Source: Triops longicaudatus (Eukaryota > Arthropoda > Branchiopoda > Notostraca > Triopsidae). From it: 64,000 nt of DNA. Both the position numbers and the translations under genes were made by a program. Under the pieces are notes generated by a model. That model had not been told where the DNA came from and did no database searches. It saw nothing but the letters and a program-made list of their open reading frames with translations. Shown piece after piece: positions 13,001-25,258 of the stretch. Positions within the stretch are counted from its first letter, which is position 1. Every line of letters starts with the position of its first letter. The stretch spans positions 186,001-250,000 of the forward strand of contig JAGQDJ010000120.1 of NCBI GenBank assembly GCA_022885665.1. Direction: 5' to 3'.

Positions 13001-16000
13001 AGCTGAACGTTAGAAAAGACGAAGAAACGACACAGAAACAAATGCGCTCGTTAGCTGACCCAGAGCGAAATTTTCATTTCCTCGCTAGCCACCTTTCAAC
13101 GTAAACAAAAAAGAAGGGTTGCCATCGCCAAGACTTTTGGGCACTAGTAGGGGCTAATAGCAAGACTTGTCCCTAGAGAGTACTAGTTATAGGAATAACA
13201 GTACCTTTTAGAACAGTGAACCTGCAAACGTTGCTACTGGAAAAACAAAAGGAGCACGAAACAAAAATAATGTCAGAAAAAAAACTAAAATGAGTTTCAA
13301 CGCTAGGTGCTGTTTGTTGGCCTCCGGAAGCTGAAACAAATATTTTTCTCCCCCGCGCTATTTTTAATGAGGGAAGACAATAAATTTGAGTGACTCGGTA
13401 ACTTTTCCACGGACTCTTTTGGAAGAAGGGGAAAAAATTATGCACTTAAAAGGCAGAGAAGGGGCTCGAAGCGATTAAGAGTTTTTACGCTGAATTTATC
13501 TGTCCAGTCTAGCAGAAAAGAAGGGGGCGAAGGAGTTGCTTACTTTTTAATGGGAAGAAAAAAGAAGCATAATAAAAAAAATAATGTTTAAGGGCATTAC
13601 AATTTTCTTCACCTCCGAGTCGCATCCTCATCTTCTGGCAGTATCATGCCAGAGCCCGTAACTTTCAATTCATCGTTTTACACGGCCGGACTCCGACGCT
13701 CTTGTGTATATGTATGAGCAGTGCTGGCGCCCATGCATATCGTGGCATCTTTACGAGTCCACACTTTTATGTTTCATTTCTGCTAACCCATCGACCCCCC
13801 TTGCCCCCCATCATAACGCATATGCACCAGCGTTCTCGTCCCTCCTAATGTGTAGTAAAGCACCTACAAAGAATAAAGTAACTGAATAACACAATTTATT
13901 TAAAATTCGTAAAACTATGTATCTTACCTGTCACATTTAGTATACATTATTCAGTGTAATCAACGCCCATTATTAGTTATTTTGATTGTTGTCAGTTTAG
14001 CTATTTACCTTGTAGTTCACTTTTTTACTTTTTGTAATTTTGGTTTATTTTAAATTTTGTCTTCTCTATTTTTGTACATTTTTAAATTAATTTATCTCGG
14101 TATGTATTTCCTTGTTTTCTGGAGGGATTGATACTCTTCCAGGAAAGAGAATTAAGAAGCGGGATAAGATTGGATGGGAAAGGGTCAACGACGCCATTGC
14201 ATGCATATATAGACATACATACACACTTGCCAAGCAACTTTGTAAATTGTATTTCTCTCATAAAAGCCGATGGGAAGCTTGTCTGGCCCCAACTTGGGAA
14301 GGAAGCATACATGCATACGTGTCTAACAAGTTCTTGAGACTCGGAAAGCTTAACGCGTAAACGAGTTCAAGTTCCGAGCTGGAAGTACAAACGCAATAGC
14401 TGGGGGAGAAGGGATTGAAAGTGCCAGGTTATTGTTGCACCCCCGGAACGTCTCGCCATGCAAATGGTGTAATGCTAACCTGTGGCGCCGTAGGTGGGCG
14501 AAAGCGAACTCACATAGTTTTGCGGTATAGGAGGAACGGGACAGTGTGGCACATTTCCGCTTTTTATTTACACATCACGTACAGACAAAAATCGAGCCCG
14601 GTATTATACTCGTCAGATTAACTTAAGCCCTGGCTATTAAACGTGGTATTGTACGGTTCAAGAAGACGAAAAATAATCGCAAACGACCATGAAAGGTAGA
14701 GGCTTTTCCAACTGTACAAAATGAAATGCTGGGTATACAGTTTGAACTTAGGTGTACGACGACTTGTCCGTGAGATTTGCCACAACGGTACTAATCATTT
14801 GCCTTCTTTTCTAAAAAGTACACGATGGGCTTAAAAATATTCGAATAAAATCTTACTGGGTAAGCAACGCGTTACCAATTCGTGTTTCACAGTATGTTGC
14901 GTATGGTCAAAATTGCTCAGTCAAGTGTACTATATCATTATTTTTGTACTATATCATTATTTTTGGCGTTTTAAAATCTCTTGCAAAATCAGTCCATTGA
15001 ATGTACAGCGATTTTTAGGAGATTTTGCTCAAACTTATCGTCCGCACAGTCGATATTTTTACTTAATCTCTAAGGTACATGTATTGAATACAGTGCAGGA
15101 CGTGTTATTTTTATAACAAATGACGGATTCCATTTGTATTTATTGTCTCATGTACACTTTGCACTTTTTCGACGAAACTTTGACTAGATGAATTCGTCGT
15201 ATCCACTAAATGTCTGAATTTTTTCCAATTCCAGAACTTTCGTAGTTCATTAGTAGTATTTTTTTTACGATTTGTCCGAAGTCCTAGCTGTACCGTCCCT
15301 CCTCTAGTCTTTGCATGTTTATGTTAGGTAGTACATAATCTCCACTACTTGAGTGTGTGTATAGGTTACGTGGATACAATACTCACATTAGGTCGTAGAA
15401 TACGTGCGTTTTGCCTTAATGGAGTCACCCAAACACAAGTGCGTATCATAATACACTCACCCTGCTGCGCCCCCTGGCTTTAGTCTCCTAAACCGCTTCT
15501 CTGACCATTGGGCAATCGAAGCGATAGAGAGGTACGTCATTAACCATAAGACGTCTTCATCAGAACAATAGTCTGGGATCCTGGTCGCTAAGCGGATTCC
15601 ATTCTTCTCTTTAATTGTATTTGCTCTTCTTGTGAACAGTTTTCTCCTCTCTTCCATTTCTTTTTTTTCCTATCTTGCTACAGAAAAGAATCAAATAATG
15701 CGATGCTTGTTAGAGAAGCACATTCCTCGCTTTCCCCGTAGCGCATTTTATCGTTTTTCAAACAAAAACGCACTGTTCCGTGAAGTGAGAAAAATATCGC
15801 TTACATTCTTGTGCGCTTGCACAAAGCTAATGAGTTGCAGGGAAGGAACTTTGATTGCCAACGTTTTCCATTGGCCCCCAAAAAACAGGAAGAATTCGAC
15901 TGATTTGGGTTTGGAATAAGAAAATTGCAAAGATCAAACAGAGCTTCGGTACACTGACTTATTCCTATTCGTTTCTTATTCTTTTCGAAAAGATTTTCCC

Positions 16001-17285
16001 AGTAGTGCCGAGAATTGATGAATTCTGGAATTCGTGTATTCTTACATTTAGCTTCTCTTTCGTTTTTCCGTGCAAGGGTATTCGTCGTTGCGCACGAAAG
16101 GGAGTTGGAACTCGATGAAAGTCGCTATAGCATTAAAACGGCCTGAACACAACCTATTCTTAAGGCCCTCAGCAGACAGTCGGTACACTTGCTGCACAAA
16201 CACACACTTTTATTCTTGTTTGGTAATACGTGATGCTGAAAAGGACCCTCCACGAGCTTTTTCATGTACATTTACACGCTGGTGTCATGCGGAACAAAAG
16301 ACTCGAGTAGGCAACATTATATCTGTATGCTCTCTTTTTTCGAAATTGTGAAATTAGCAAGCTGATTGTAGTATGATTGCGTTTACTTCTACATGAGTTT
16401 TTTACAGATTTCTTTCTTTACTTCTGGGTGAGGTTAAATGTCACCTGGAGAAATTTCACTGAAGATAGGCCAGCGTTATACAGTAAAACTATATTCGGAT
16501 TAAGCGCCCATTAAAAGTGAGTAGCAATGAATGTCTTGTAAAAATTTGAATAAATTGGATTTTTCATTCGGATATTTTAAATAATCAATTTTAGAAGTTT
16601 TTTCTTAAAATTGTAGAAGTAAATTCTCAATCGCTTTCCCCAGTTCAACCTTTCTTAGCCAAAAAAAAAGTTCTTCAACCCGATGCACATTTAAACGCCG
16701 GTGTCATGATGGCGATATTAGAACCACTTCGCATAAAACTTTGCTTCTATTTCGATTGCCTTGCGATCGTACCATATTTATGGCCACTGGTCGCATCGAT
16801 ATAGTAAAGGAACACTTCTACCTGAATTTGCATGCATTTTCTATAAGCACTCGAGAACTCCTACTGCGACATGGATTCTTAAATGTGAGACAAACGTATC
16901 CTCATAAATGGAATAATTGTTATTCATATATTCAGGCTTATATTTTTCTGATTATACTGCTAATGTAGTATTTCCTTAAAATAAATATTCTTTCTTGTAC
17001 AGTTGTCAGCACATGAAAAAAAAGTTAGTATTTTTGAAACTGTCTCGCTCCTTGTCTCCTGCTTAGAGACGCAAAAAGTTTTCGAACGCTAATTAGTTCC
17101 TACAGTTGAAAACGTCGTTAAAATTTCGCTGTACTGGCACCACTTGACTAATGCCTGAGTTATGCTTAGCAACGGGAACAATAAGGAAGAGCGCTTAGTA
17201 CAAAGCACCCGAAAATCTCAACTTCCCGAAAGCCTGGCCGTGGTGCACTCCTTTTGTTGAAACGGGGGGATGCTGATGGATAAGG

Positions 17286-17303
17286 AGGAGGAGGAGGAGG
17301 AGT
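17286..17303 (+). repeat. (GGA)n microsatellite
   Basis: Six GGA units interrupt otherwise unremarkable non-coding sequence. Confidence 0.85.
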
Positions 17304-17999
17304 AAAGGTCGAGGTTCAATTTTCCAACACAACCCACGTTTCCAAGTTAGTCCTTCCGTTTCCTTAACTCTATCGCTTCCACTCTACAAACTATAACGCC
17401 ATCAGCCTCCATCTACCAAAACTTGGAAGCCCAAATCTCAGCTTTCAATTCGAATTTCGTCCAAGGCCCAAGGTATCACCCTACTTCCTTGGACGAAACT
17501 TTCAAGTGGAAACTTCCACCCAAAACCTTCCAACTGCATTTCTAGCCCCGACTCTTTCGAGTGTCACGCTTGACATGATGAGAACATTCAACAATCCCAA
17601 ACTTAAGGTACATGGACTCCTTTTCCTAATCTTTTCCCATTTTTGCCCCGTGCCAGGCCAAAATAAATTCTCTCGTCTTCCAAAGCACACACATATCCGT
17701 GGACGTTGAATTTTTACGATCTGCAAATAATTTGCTTGACAAAGAAAATGAATGGTTGCAAAATTAATATAATAAAATTTGTTTAACAAACCCCGGGTGT
17801 AACAAACTGCCATCATTACAAATGACATATTCATATAGCTACACACAGGTACACGCTTTTGGATGAGGGAATTGAGAAAATCTATCAAATTTTGGATATA
17901 AAGCACCATGGATAAAACCAAATTTCGCATTACTGGACACTTTCCATTTCCCAGAAAGTCACACAAAATTTGCTAAAGCGAACCTCTTGGGAACAGGAA

Positions 18000-18285
18000 A
18001 AGTGTTCGTTATATCCGAAGTTAATTAAATAAGGCGCTTTTCTCATTTTTTTTTTCAACTCGGGGTCTTACATTCGCCTACTATAGTCGACAGTTCATTA
18101 GAACGACTTTTTACTACTTTCGAGTCTCGTTAATAACGAACTCTGAGGGAGCTAGATTTTTTTATATATCTGAAGTTCGTTGTATCAGTCGCTTTTTTGC
18201 GATTTATACAACTCAAGACCTCATAAGCGCTTTGCAGCGGGCAGTTCGTTTTAAAAGGGCTCGTCATAACGATATTCTGCCTTAC
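18000..18285. mobile_element. Diverged MITE pieces, same family
   Basis: Two partial copies: GTTCGTTATATCCGAAGTTAAT...GGCGCTTTT at 18004-18040, and TATATCTGAAGTTCGTTGTATCAG...GGGCTCGTCATAACGATATTCTG at 18162-18280. The second has the family end. Confidence 0.5.
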
Positions 18286-20957
18286 AAGAAATTTAAGTCA
18301 TGTGAAGTCTGTGTTCCGTTAAAGTTCAAAATTTTCTTCCTGAGATATTTTTTTTTTAAATTATCTTTAAAAAAAAGTTCAGCGAATCCTAACGAACGTT
18401 AGCAGTCATAACATTACTGTCAAGAGACTTTTGATATATTTTGAGCAGTTATCGCACAGTCTGCTGAATAGTTCACCACGTAATTCGCCTATTTGAGGCT
18501 CGAATGTATGGGACTTCAATCTGTAAAAAAGGTGCCTCTGCCGCTGCTCAGCCGAACCTTTACTGCACTAGTGCACGCGCCGGGATTTGGCACAGCAATC
18601 CGGAGACTTCTTGTCATTCTACCATACCAGCATGCGTCAGACATTGTTTCCGAAGCGAGGGGTGATTCAGCATGTCCCTTAACTGCCGTCTTAATGTGTA
18701 ACTCGCTATTAAAGACGCCCCTTCACAAAGTCAAATGTCAATTGTTTAAGAACTCAGAGGATGTCACCTTCTCCCCATCCACCCATTCCCACCCCGAAAT
18801 GGCGGTTTCCCCTTTTTACGGTAAAACAAAACCCCCATAGAGAAGTTAACGAGTTCCGCACGAGATTTCTCCCCCTTCTTGACTCCCAGGGCCGCATCTG
18901 GTCCGTCCTTCCTTCCTTCCGGTCATACATTAAACACAACAATATTTAACCTTCTACACCATTCTGCGACACCATACCGAAGCATCCCCTTTCTCTGGAC
19001 CTTGTGCGATTAGAATGGCACGGATACCGAAAAGAAAAGTATGCGTATATAGTGCCTGGGTGGTAGGGGTGGTGGGTGAAAGGGTAAAAGTGGGAGTTAA
19101 AATAATGGAGAACTCTCAACTCTGTGGTCGTTAGGTTTCCTTTTGCGATGTTCAAGTAATCTTTAGGGTTAGGTTAACCCTCCCCACCCTTGGCCGAACA
19201 CAACTCGTGTGAGTCGGGCGTTCAATGTCGATTGTTAACGACGATCCCCGATGCTTGGAGCCATTGGCCCCCTGTGCACACATGGGAGTCGTAATCTATA
19301 ATAACGACCTGGCTTGGTCAATGGTTTCGGTATGGGGAAAAAGCTTGAGCTACACTGCACACGACTCGCGAGCAAGTCGAGCCTGTAAAAGACTGAGAAA
19401 CTTCTTCGAGCACATTCTTCACCTTGTTATCAGGGACATAAGAAATGATCAACCTCTGAACGCCCTGTTCCACATACGTTACTCTCCCCAATGTACCAAA
19501 TTTCATGGCTCGGTTGACAGACATCCCGGGCCGCAATCATCTACATCCATCATAGTTTCAAGCTACATTAGTCATTCTGGCCAATTTTTCTGGATCATCG
19601 GACCATTAAAAAGTTAACCCACCCACCCTGTACCAGAAAAGCGGAACACGGTTCTCCGGAGTTCGCAATGGAAGGCCCTGCTTAATTTTTCATTGTTACA
19701 TGCGCCAGTTTACCACAAAAGGGCACACGGCATCGTTATCGTCTGTTCTCTTTTAGTTCTGTTGTACGCGCACCGCACTTTGTTTCCAAAAGTCCTAAGA
19801 AACAGAGCGAAAATGTTAGAAAAAAGTGAAGCGCCCAATCAATATGGCGTCAACTTTATTTTCTCAGTTGAGCCTTGGATTGTAGAGTGTATACTGCACT
19901 TTACGTACCTCCCCCACACACGTATTTGGCCCTACACGTTGGGACACATACGTACACGATTTTGTTATCAGGAAAGGGGATGAAAAATAAATTAGGGACC
20001 TTTTCTTTTTTTTTGGAACGGTTGTGAGTATTTGAATTCTTGGCCCAATCAGTTACCGGGCCAGAGCACGAACATGAAAGCTTTCAAACAAAGCATTCTT
20101 TTTTTGTGTGTCTGCCGTGTGTTGCTTTGGAATGTGTCGAAAATGCGATTGTCATTTCAGGGAGCTCCTTTTCGGCTTCCTGGTTTTCGTGGGGATCTTT
20201 TACGAGAAACAAGGCACAAAAAAAGAAATCACCGAGCTACCAGGCCCTGTATGTGTGAGGACAGGGAAGTTGCTGCCAACCTTTTACGCCACTAACGTTC
20301 ATTGAACAGCGGAATATTCTCGCCGCATGGTTTTGCGCTTAGTTCTGGTGCTATTATTGTCAATGCTTCTTGCCTTGACACTTAAACCGGGTTTCCTCAC
20401 GAAATACGTCGAAATGCACTGTATAGAAAAAAAGCGAGAAAAAGCGCGACTGCTTGATCCATTGACCGCTTTCTTGAACCAAGTCTGTCTACACATGCAA
20501 TAACATTGATTATAGATTCGAATTACATAATCTTTCTACCAAAACCTCGACTTTCAACCCGTAATTATGCCAATTAGTGCACATAGTTGCGTAACACGAC
20601 TTTGAGCTACGATTTTAGCTTGCTTTCCATAACCCAAAATTAGCTCGCCTCGCTTTACGTGGACCTCAACTATATAAATCCTAATATGAAAAACCGCGTG
20701 GTAAAGGTGAGGTGGGCAGTACTGACAACTTGGAACGTTAGAAGTGCTACAGTACAATACAACACGTACTTCAAAAACCAATGCATGTCAAAACAAGCCT
20801 TACCCGTGAAAGAACAGGGTGTATTCGAACTTTACGTCACTTAGACCGCAGTGAGAAGTTCCCACCGTGGGGAAAGCCAACTTTCATTATTAGGTTAAAA
20901 ACTAACGTGTAGTGAGGACGGAACTTGGAATTCAATTCAAGGCTTTGTATTCCAACA

Positions 20958-21011
20958 ATGAACGTTCGTATCACTGGAGCAGCATGGCTTCTGCAAATTG
21001 TCTTTTCTCAC
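20958..21011 (+). CDS. Candidate signal-peptide first exon, gene unknown
   Basis: ATG in a good arthropod context (CCAACA ATG A) opens MNVRITGAAWLLQIVFSH, a signal-peptide-like stretch of 18 codons, followed at once by GTGAGT, a consensus splice donor (phase 0). An alternative donor, GTATGT at 21021, would add VSA. The intronic frame then stops. No following exon is identified. The donor phase would allow in-frame joining to the acceptor at 37094, but that exon already contains its own signal peptide, so the link is only a possibility. Confidence 0.3.
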
Positions 21012-23116
21012 GTGAGTGCGGTATGTTTAACATATAACTGACAATCCACCCACTCGTGGCTCTAGCGGGCGAAAGTATTCCTAGCGCGCGATATCTTTCG
21101 TCACTGTGTCCGACATCGACTTTGCCTCATCGAGCAAATTAGGGGTTGAGAGAGGAGTGTATTACATTCTGTGCTCGCTAGATCACGCATGGCCGTGAAA
21201 AGCGAACCTCTTGACGTCCCTTTTCAGCATCTCATGGTCTCAACTTATAAACTTGAGCCCACTGTGTTTCACCTATTCACTATTCAAGCGTGAAATGGCC
21301 GCTAGCAAAAGCAAGCAACTGAAATCGACCCAAGCATGTACTGAAAAAAGGCCGTAACGATGAGAAAAGCGTAGGGAAGAGAGAGAAAAAAGCATCAAAC
21401 ATCGATCGTCATGTAATATTCACGAGCGAGATGTTAGAAGCTTATGGGGGCCATAACCCGTTATAAGCTTTTGTCATTTTTTTGTATCCAGAAAAAATAA
21501 AAGAAAAATAGAAACCTATAAAAGGAATTCAAGGGATGGAAGAAAATGGATTCACTAACCCACCAACTTCCGTTTTTACAAGCCTATAATCAAACTAGCT
21601 CTATTCTGCGGCACTATAAAGCTATTTAAACCCAATGGATGCCAAGATTTCCCCGCCCTTAATTTGAATTGGGCTCTGGCATCCATTTCCACACGACGGG
21701 CGCCAAAAATTATCAGACAACCTAATTGTGCCTCCCTGTCCGCTAATGTTCCTTCCCATCAGAATAAAAACACAATAAACACCAACAGAAAGAAAATAAT
21801 AACATATGGCTAATTAAAGGGATATATGTCTACTGATAATGGTGGTTCTCAAACGAAAAAAAGTAACACATAATTAATAATATATAACAAGTTTACAGTG
21901 CAGATAATCGATTGTAAATTTTATGTGCGAGTAAAAATGCGTTGCGCTTATCTTTATAATCGATTTTGATGGATTATATTTGTCCTCTTGAAAAGAAAAC
22001 CTACCAGTACTACTAGCAATGACCGAGGCTCACGCCAGTTAACGTCTAAAATATATTAACCGTCGATAAACGGCTCATTTACAGGAACAAAATTGAACAT
22101 AGTATATAGCTCCACCTCGTTGTATTTTTTATGGGTTAATAACTATTGTGAATAAAGTTGAAAACAAATTGAAGTTTTTCTTACAAAAATGTAAAGATTA
22201 CTGATTGGGTTCTTAGGCCTCTCTTTCAAGGCTTTTGATATTGCCTCAGAATTAGGGAACAAAAGTCTGCTTTGACTTATAGTGCGAGAAAAAGAGACAC
22301 GTGAGGGATGTACCTATGCTTGCCATACATAAAGGATTGATTTTTCATCGTTTGAACGATTGGGGGGAGTGGGATGGGGTGTAACAATGTCCAATTCGGG
22401 GTATGTGTTATATCCCTTGTCTGCCTCGTCAGCTCACGCATTGTTATCCCGAATCCATGGGCGTCCAGCAGCTTTCACCCAACAATAAGACCTCATCTCG
22501 TCACAATTACGGGAAAGAAAAGCGCTTTTTCTTTCAGTGTGAGTGTCCTGGCAAGAATACGTTATTTTTTCGGCTCGTTTCGTCCCTATTTCGGAGTTTT
22601 ATTTTCCTCCCTCCCACAAGCTTTTTGACTGTTTGTCATTCGTCATTTGCTTTTCCAATTACCTCTAATCTCATTCACTCGGGAAAGCGTATAACCCCCC
22701 AGAACATGTGACATGTTATGCGCCTCCTACACAACAACCTCCTCCCTCCCCCCTCGTCCCCTCCTTGCCTTCAAGTTGTCTTCATCTGGTGCTTCTTCTT
22801 CATCGACATCCCCTCATATCCCTGCTTTCCACGGTTTCTCGTCTAATTACAACTGGGGGTAACCCACCCAAGAGCATCAAACCGAGTCCCGCAAGGAGAT
22901 AAATGAACCACATGTGCCGCATAGCATCATTAAGCTCTTTACCCCCTTCTCGTATACAAGATGCACGCACTCACCCATGCGGTTGCTTCAAACTCAGAGA
23001 AAGTATTTTACACCCCAAACCGCTTGCGCAAACTCGATCCATCTATATCTTCTTCCTAAACCATATTTCGTAAACTAACCCCATTTACCCTCATAGTTTA
23101 CCCCTCCTGCAACCCC

Positions 23117-24210
23117 CTTGCCTCTCCCAAGGGGCACATTACCTGTTGTGTCGCGATTTGCCCTTATCCATTTATTAATTTCGTGATGTTTTAAAATTAC
23201 AGTAAAATTGTCTTTAAAATAACTTAATTATTTTTGAAAAATTCTTACTATTGTTGCTTATATTCGTATTACAGTAAAATTTCGTTATAACGAACAGAAA
23301 AGAATTCTTCACCTCACCTGAAGTTATCAGACGCTTTTCCTGTCATTCATATACCTAGCTATACCTTAAAATCCGTTTTCCGAAGGCGAAAACACGTTAC
23401 AAAAGGGTTCATTATAACGAGATTCTACTTTATCTCATACATAATTTCACTTAAGGCCCTCGTCTGCCCATCTTTCTCTTGGGAATGAATGTTGGAAATG
23501 ACGTGAAAGGTTTCGGCATGGTTTCGTGAAAAATTTTCACACATTTTGCCACTTTTTTGCTAGTAGATTTCTGATCAGTTCTGTGCACCCTTTTTTTTTT
23601 CAAGATACGTTCAGGAACTGTGTCTCGTAGTTTTCTATAAAACTTTCGACAGCAAAATACGGGTGGCTTCAAATTTTGAATGTGCAACGTTGATTGCGTC
23701 AAAACAGTTTAATCAAGTTCAAAGATTTCTGCTCTAAAAATTTATTTTCTTGCATACGAGTATGCATGTCGAGGAACATTTCAATTTACTCTTTCTACCA
23801 CACTCCAAGAAAATTTCTCCCGTCGCTGCAAATTCGTAACGGCAATTCGTAGATCTCAGTCACGCATTTGCAGCATAACTTTACTGTCAACACAGTTTAC
23901 AGATATGTTTCATTATATCCCGAAATCGACATTACAAATTCCCAAGCTAATATCCCATAAGATAAGGGTAGTATACAGTGGCCGTAAAAGAAAAACTCCC
24001 GTGAAAGGTCGACGATTTACGTAACAGAGATGTACCTTATCTCCTCCTTGACCTGTTTTTTCTCAAAATGCGTTTCGTCGCTTCCTTGCCCCTCTAGGGG
24101 CACATGCTCTGTCACGCAACTGTCCTTCATGGTGATCTACATGTTTTTCTCTAACTACATTTCGCAAATAGCATTCTTGCCCCTCCAACGGCACATTACG
24201 CGTTCCGTCG
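23117..24210. repeat. Three dispersed copies of a CTTGCCCCTC...GGGGCACAT repeat
   Basis: Copies at 23117-23153, 24085-24116 and 24176-24210 share CTTGCC(C/T)CTC(C/T)...GGCACAT followed by a GT(C/T)(A/G)CG or CGTCG end. Each is preceded by a TTTCG(T/C)AAA-like block. The core of the second copy, TGCCCCTCTAGGGGCA, is a short palindrome. Confidence 0.5.
23272..23430. mobile_element. pogo/Tigger-like MITE, both termini preserved
   Basis: Left terminus CAGTAAAATTTCGTTATAACGAA (23272) and complement of the right terminus AAGTAGAATCTCGTTATAATGAA give a TIR of about 22 bp around a 115-bp interior without coding capacity. This is the clearest copy for defining the ends. Confidence 0.75.
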
Positions 24211-25232
24211 TTGAGCAGGTATCATTACGCACATTAGTTTAACTTTAGCCGGGTGCATAGTGGATGCCGTTTTTGGCATGGGTGCTGCAAGGACACCCAA
24301 AACTCCTCGTGGCCGCTTCCGCCAGCCAACATTGCAGAAACGTCACCGCCTTTTCTGTTCTTACCCTTCTCCTGTCCTCTTCCCTTTCCGTGAAGAAAAA
24401 CGCAGCTCATGGAACCCCAAGAATCAGTTCTAAAATTAGGCAGACAGACTTTTGCGCGACGTTGACTGTCTTTTTTCTTGTCGGGGTGTCCCACGAGTGG
24501 GAGGAGTCTCCTTTCCGTTAGGGGTTAGGGGGTTGTAGGGTGGCTTCTTAAAAGCCTCATGGTATGCATATGTGTGGGACCCCAAAAACGGGTTTCTAGG
24601 GTTCTTCCTCAACACGGCACTGTCGTTCTTTGGGTCGTCCACATGTTCCCAAAAGATTTCGTACCGCCCTGCTCCTCCTCCTACCTCCATTTCCTCCCGT
24701 TTCCTCCCTCGAGTTCGGTACAGTACTCGAGCTGTGTGTATGTGTGTGTCCGTGGTCCAGTGGATGTGTGGATGCTGCTGCTCCTAGCCTGCTTCTTAGA
24801 GAGAGCACTTGAAAGACTTTTGCCTGGCCAAGATTGAGCTCCAAGCTTCAGTTCCAGTGGAGCTGTGGTCTTATTCAAATCGCTCTGTGCTCTTGCTGTT
24901 CCCTTTCCTGCCCACAAATTGCCTATTCAGGAGTGTGTGGTGCAAAATTTAGCCGTGTCCCTTAACACACACAGACGGTCCTTTTTTACACAACGACCCG
25001 TGACGGTCACGTAATTTCCCTTGGATTTCTGCGGTTACAGTGTTCAAGTTTAAAAAGTTGGCTCACGAAAAGCTGTGCAAGTGAATGCAAATATACAAAA
25101 AAAAGATAGTTTTTCTTGGGTGCAGCTCAATTGTAGCAATGATGCCAACGAGCGGGGCATGCTAAGCAAAAAAAGAACCGAACCAGAAAGGAGCTACTGA
25201 AAGAAATACAGGTATGAAAAGGTCGCATTTCT

Positions 25233-25258
25233 GCCTGGTGGTGACGTCACTACCAGGC
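25233..25258. promoter_or_regulatory. 26-bp near-perfect palindrome centred on TGACGTCA
   Basis: GCCTGGTGGTGACGTCAC followed by TACCAGGC pairs at 12 of 13 positions. The centre, 25242-25249, is the full CREB/ATF consensus. It could be a bZIP-binding site or the core of a palindromic repeat; no gene is adjacent. Confidence 0.5.

Larger units (their letters stand above)
10191..20957. other. Non-coding, no gene recognised
   Basis: Contains short direct repeats (TTTCATGTTTAACAAG twice at about 10309-10336; GTACTATATCATTATTTTT twice at about 14927-14965), the GGA microsatellite and MITE pieces near 18000. The longest frame (17502-17966, minus, 154 codons) has no recognisable features. Confidence 0.55.

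Noticed and set aside
15457..15657. Minus-strand 66-codon frame with ATG and a GTGAGT donor after LKPGGAAG
   Set aside because: A donor-like end and good ATG context, but no recognisable protein, no downstream exon, and part resembles a tRNA-derived repeat (CAATGGTCAGAGAAGC). Not supported enough to call.
17502..17966. 154-codon minus-strand ORF
   Set aside because: No start context, splice context, domain or composition that supports coding; several cysteines but no pattern. Length alone is not enough in 64 kb of eukaryotic DNA.
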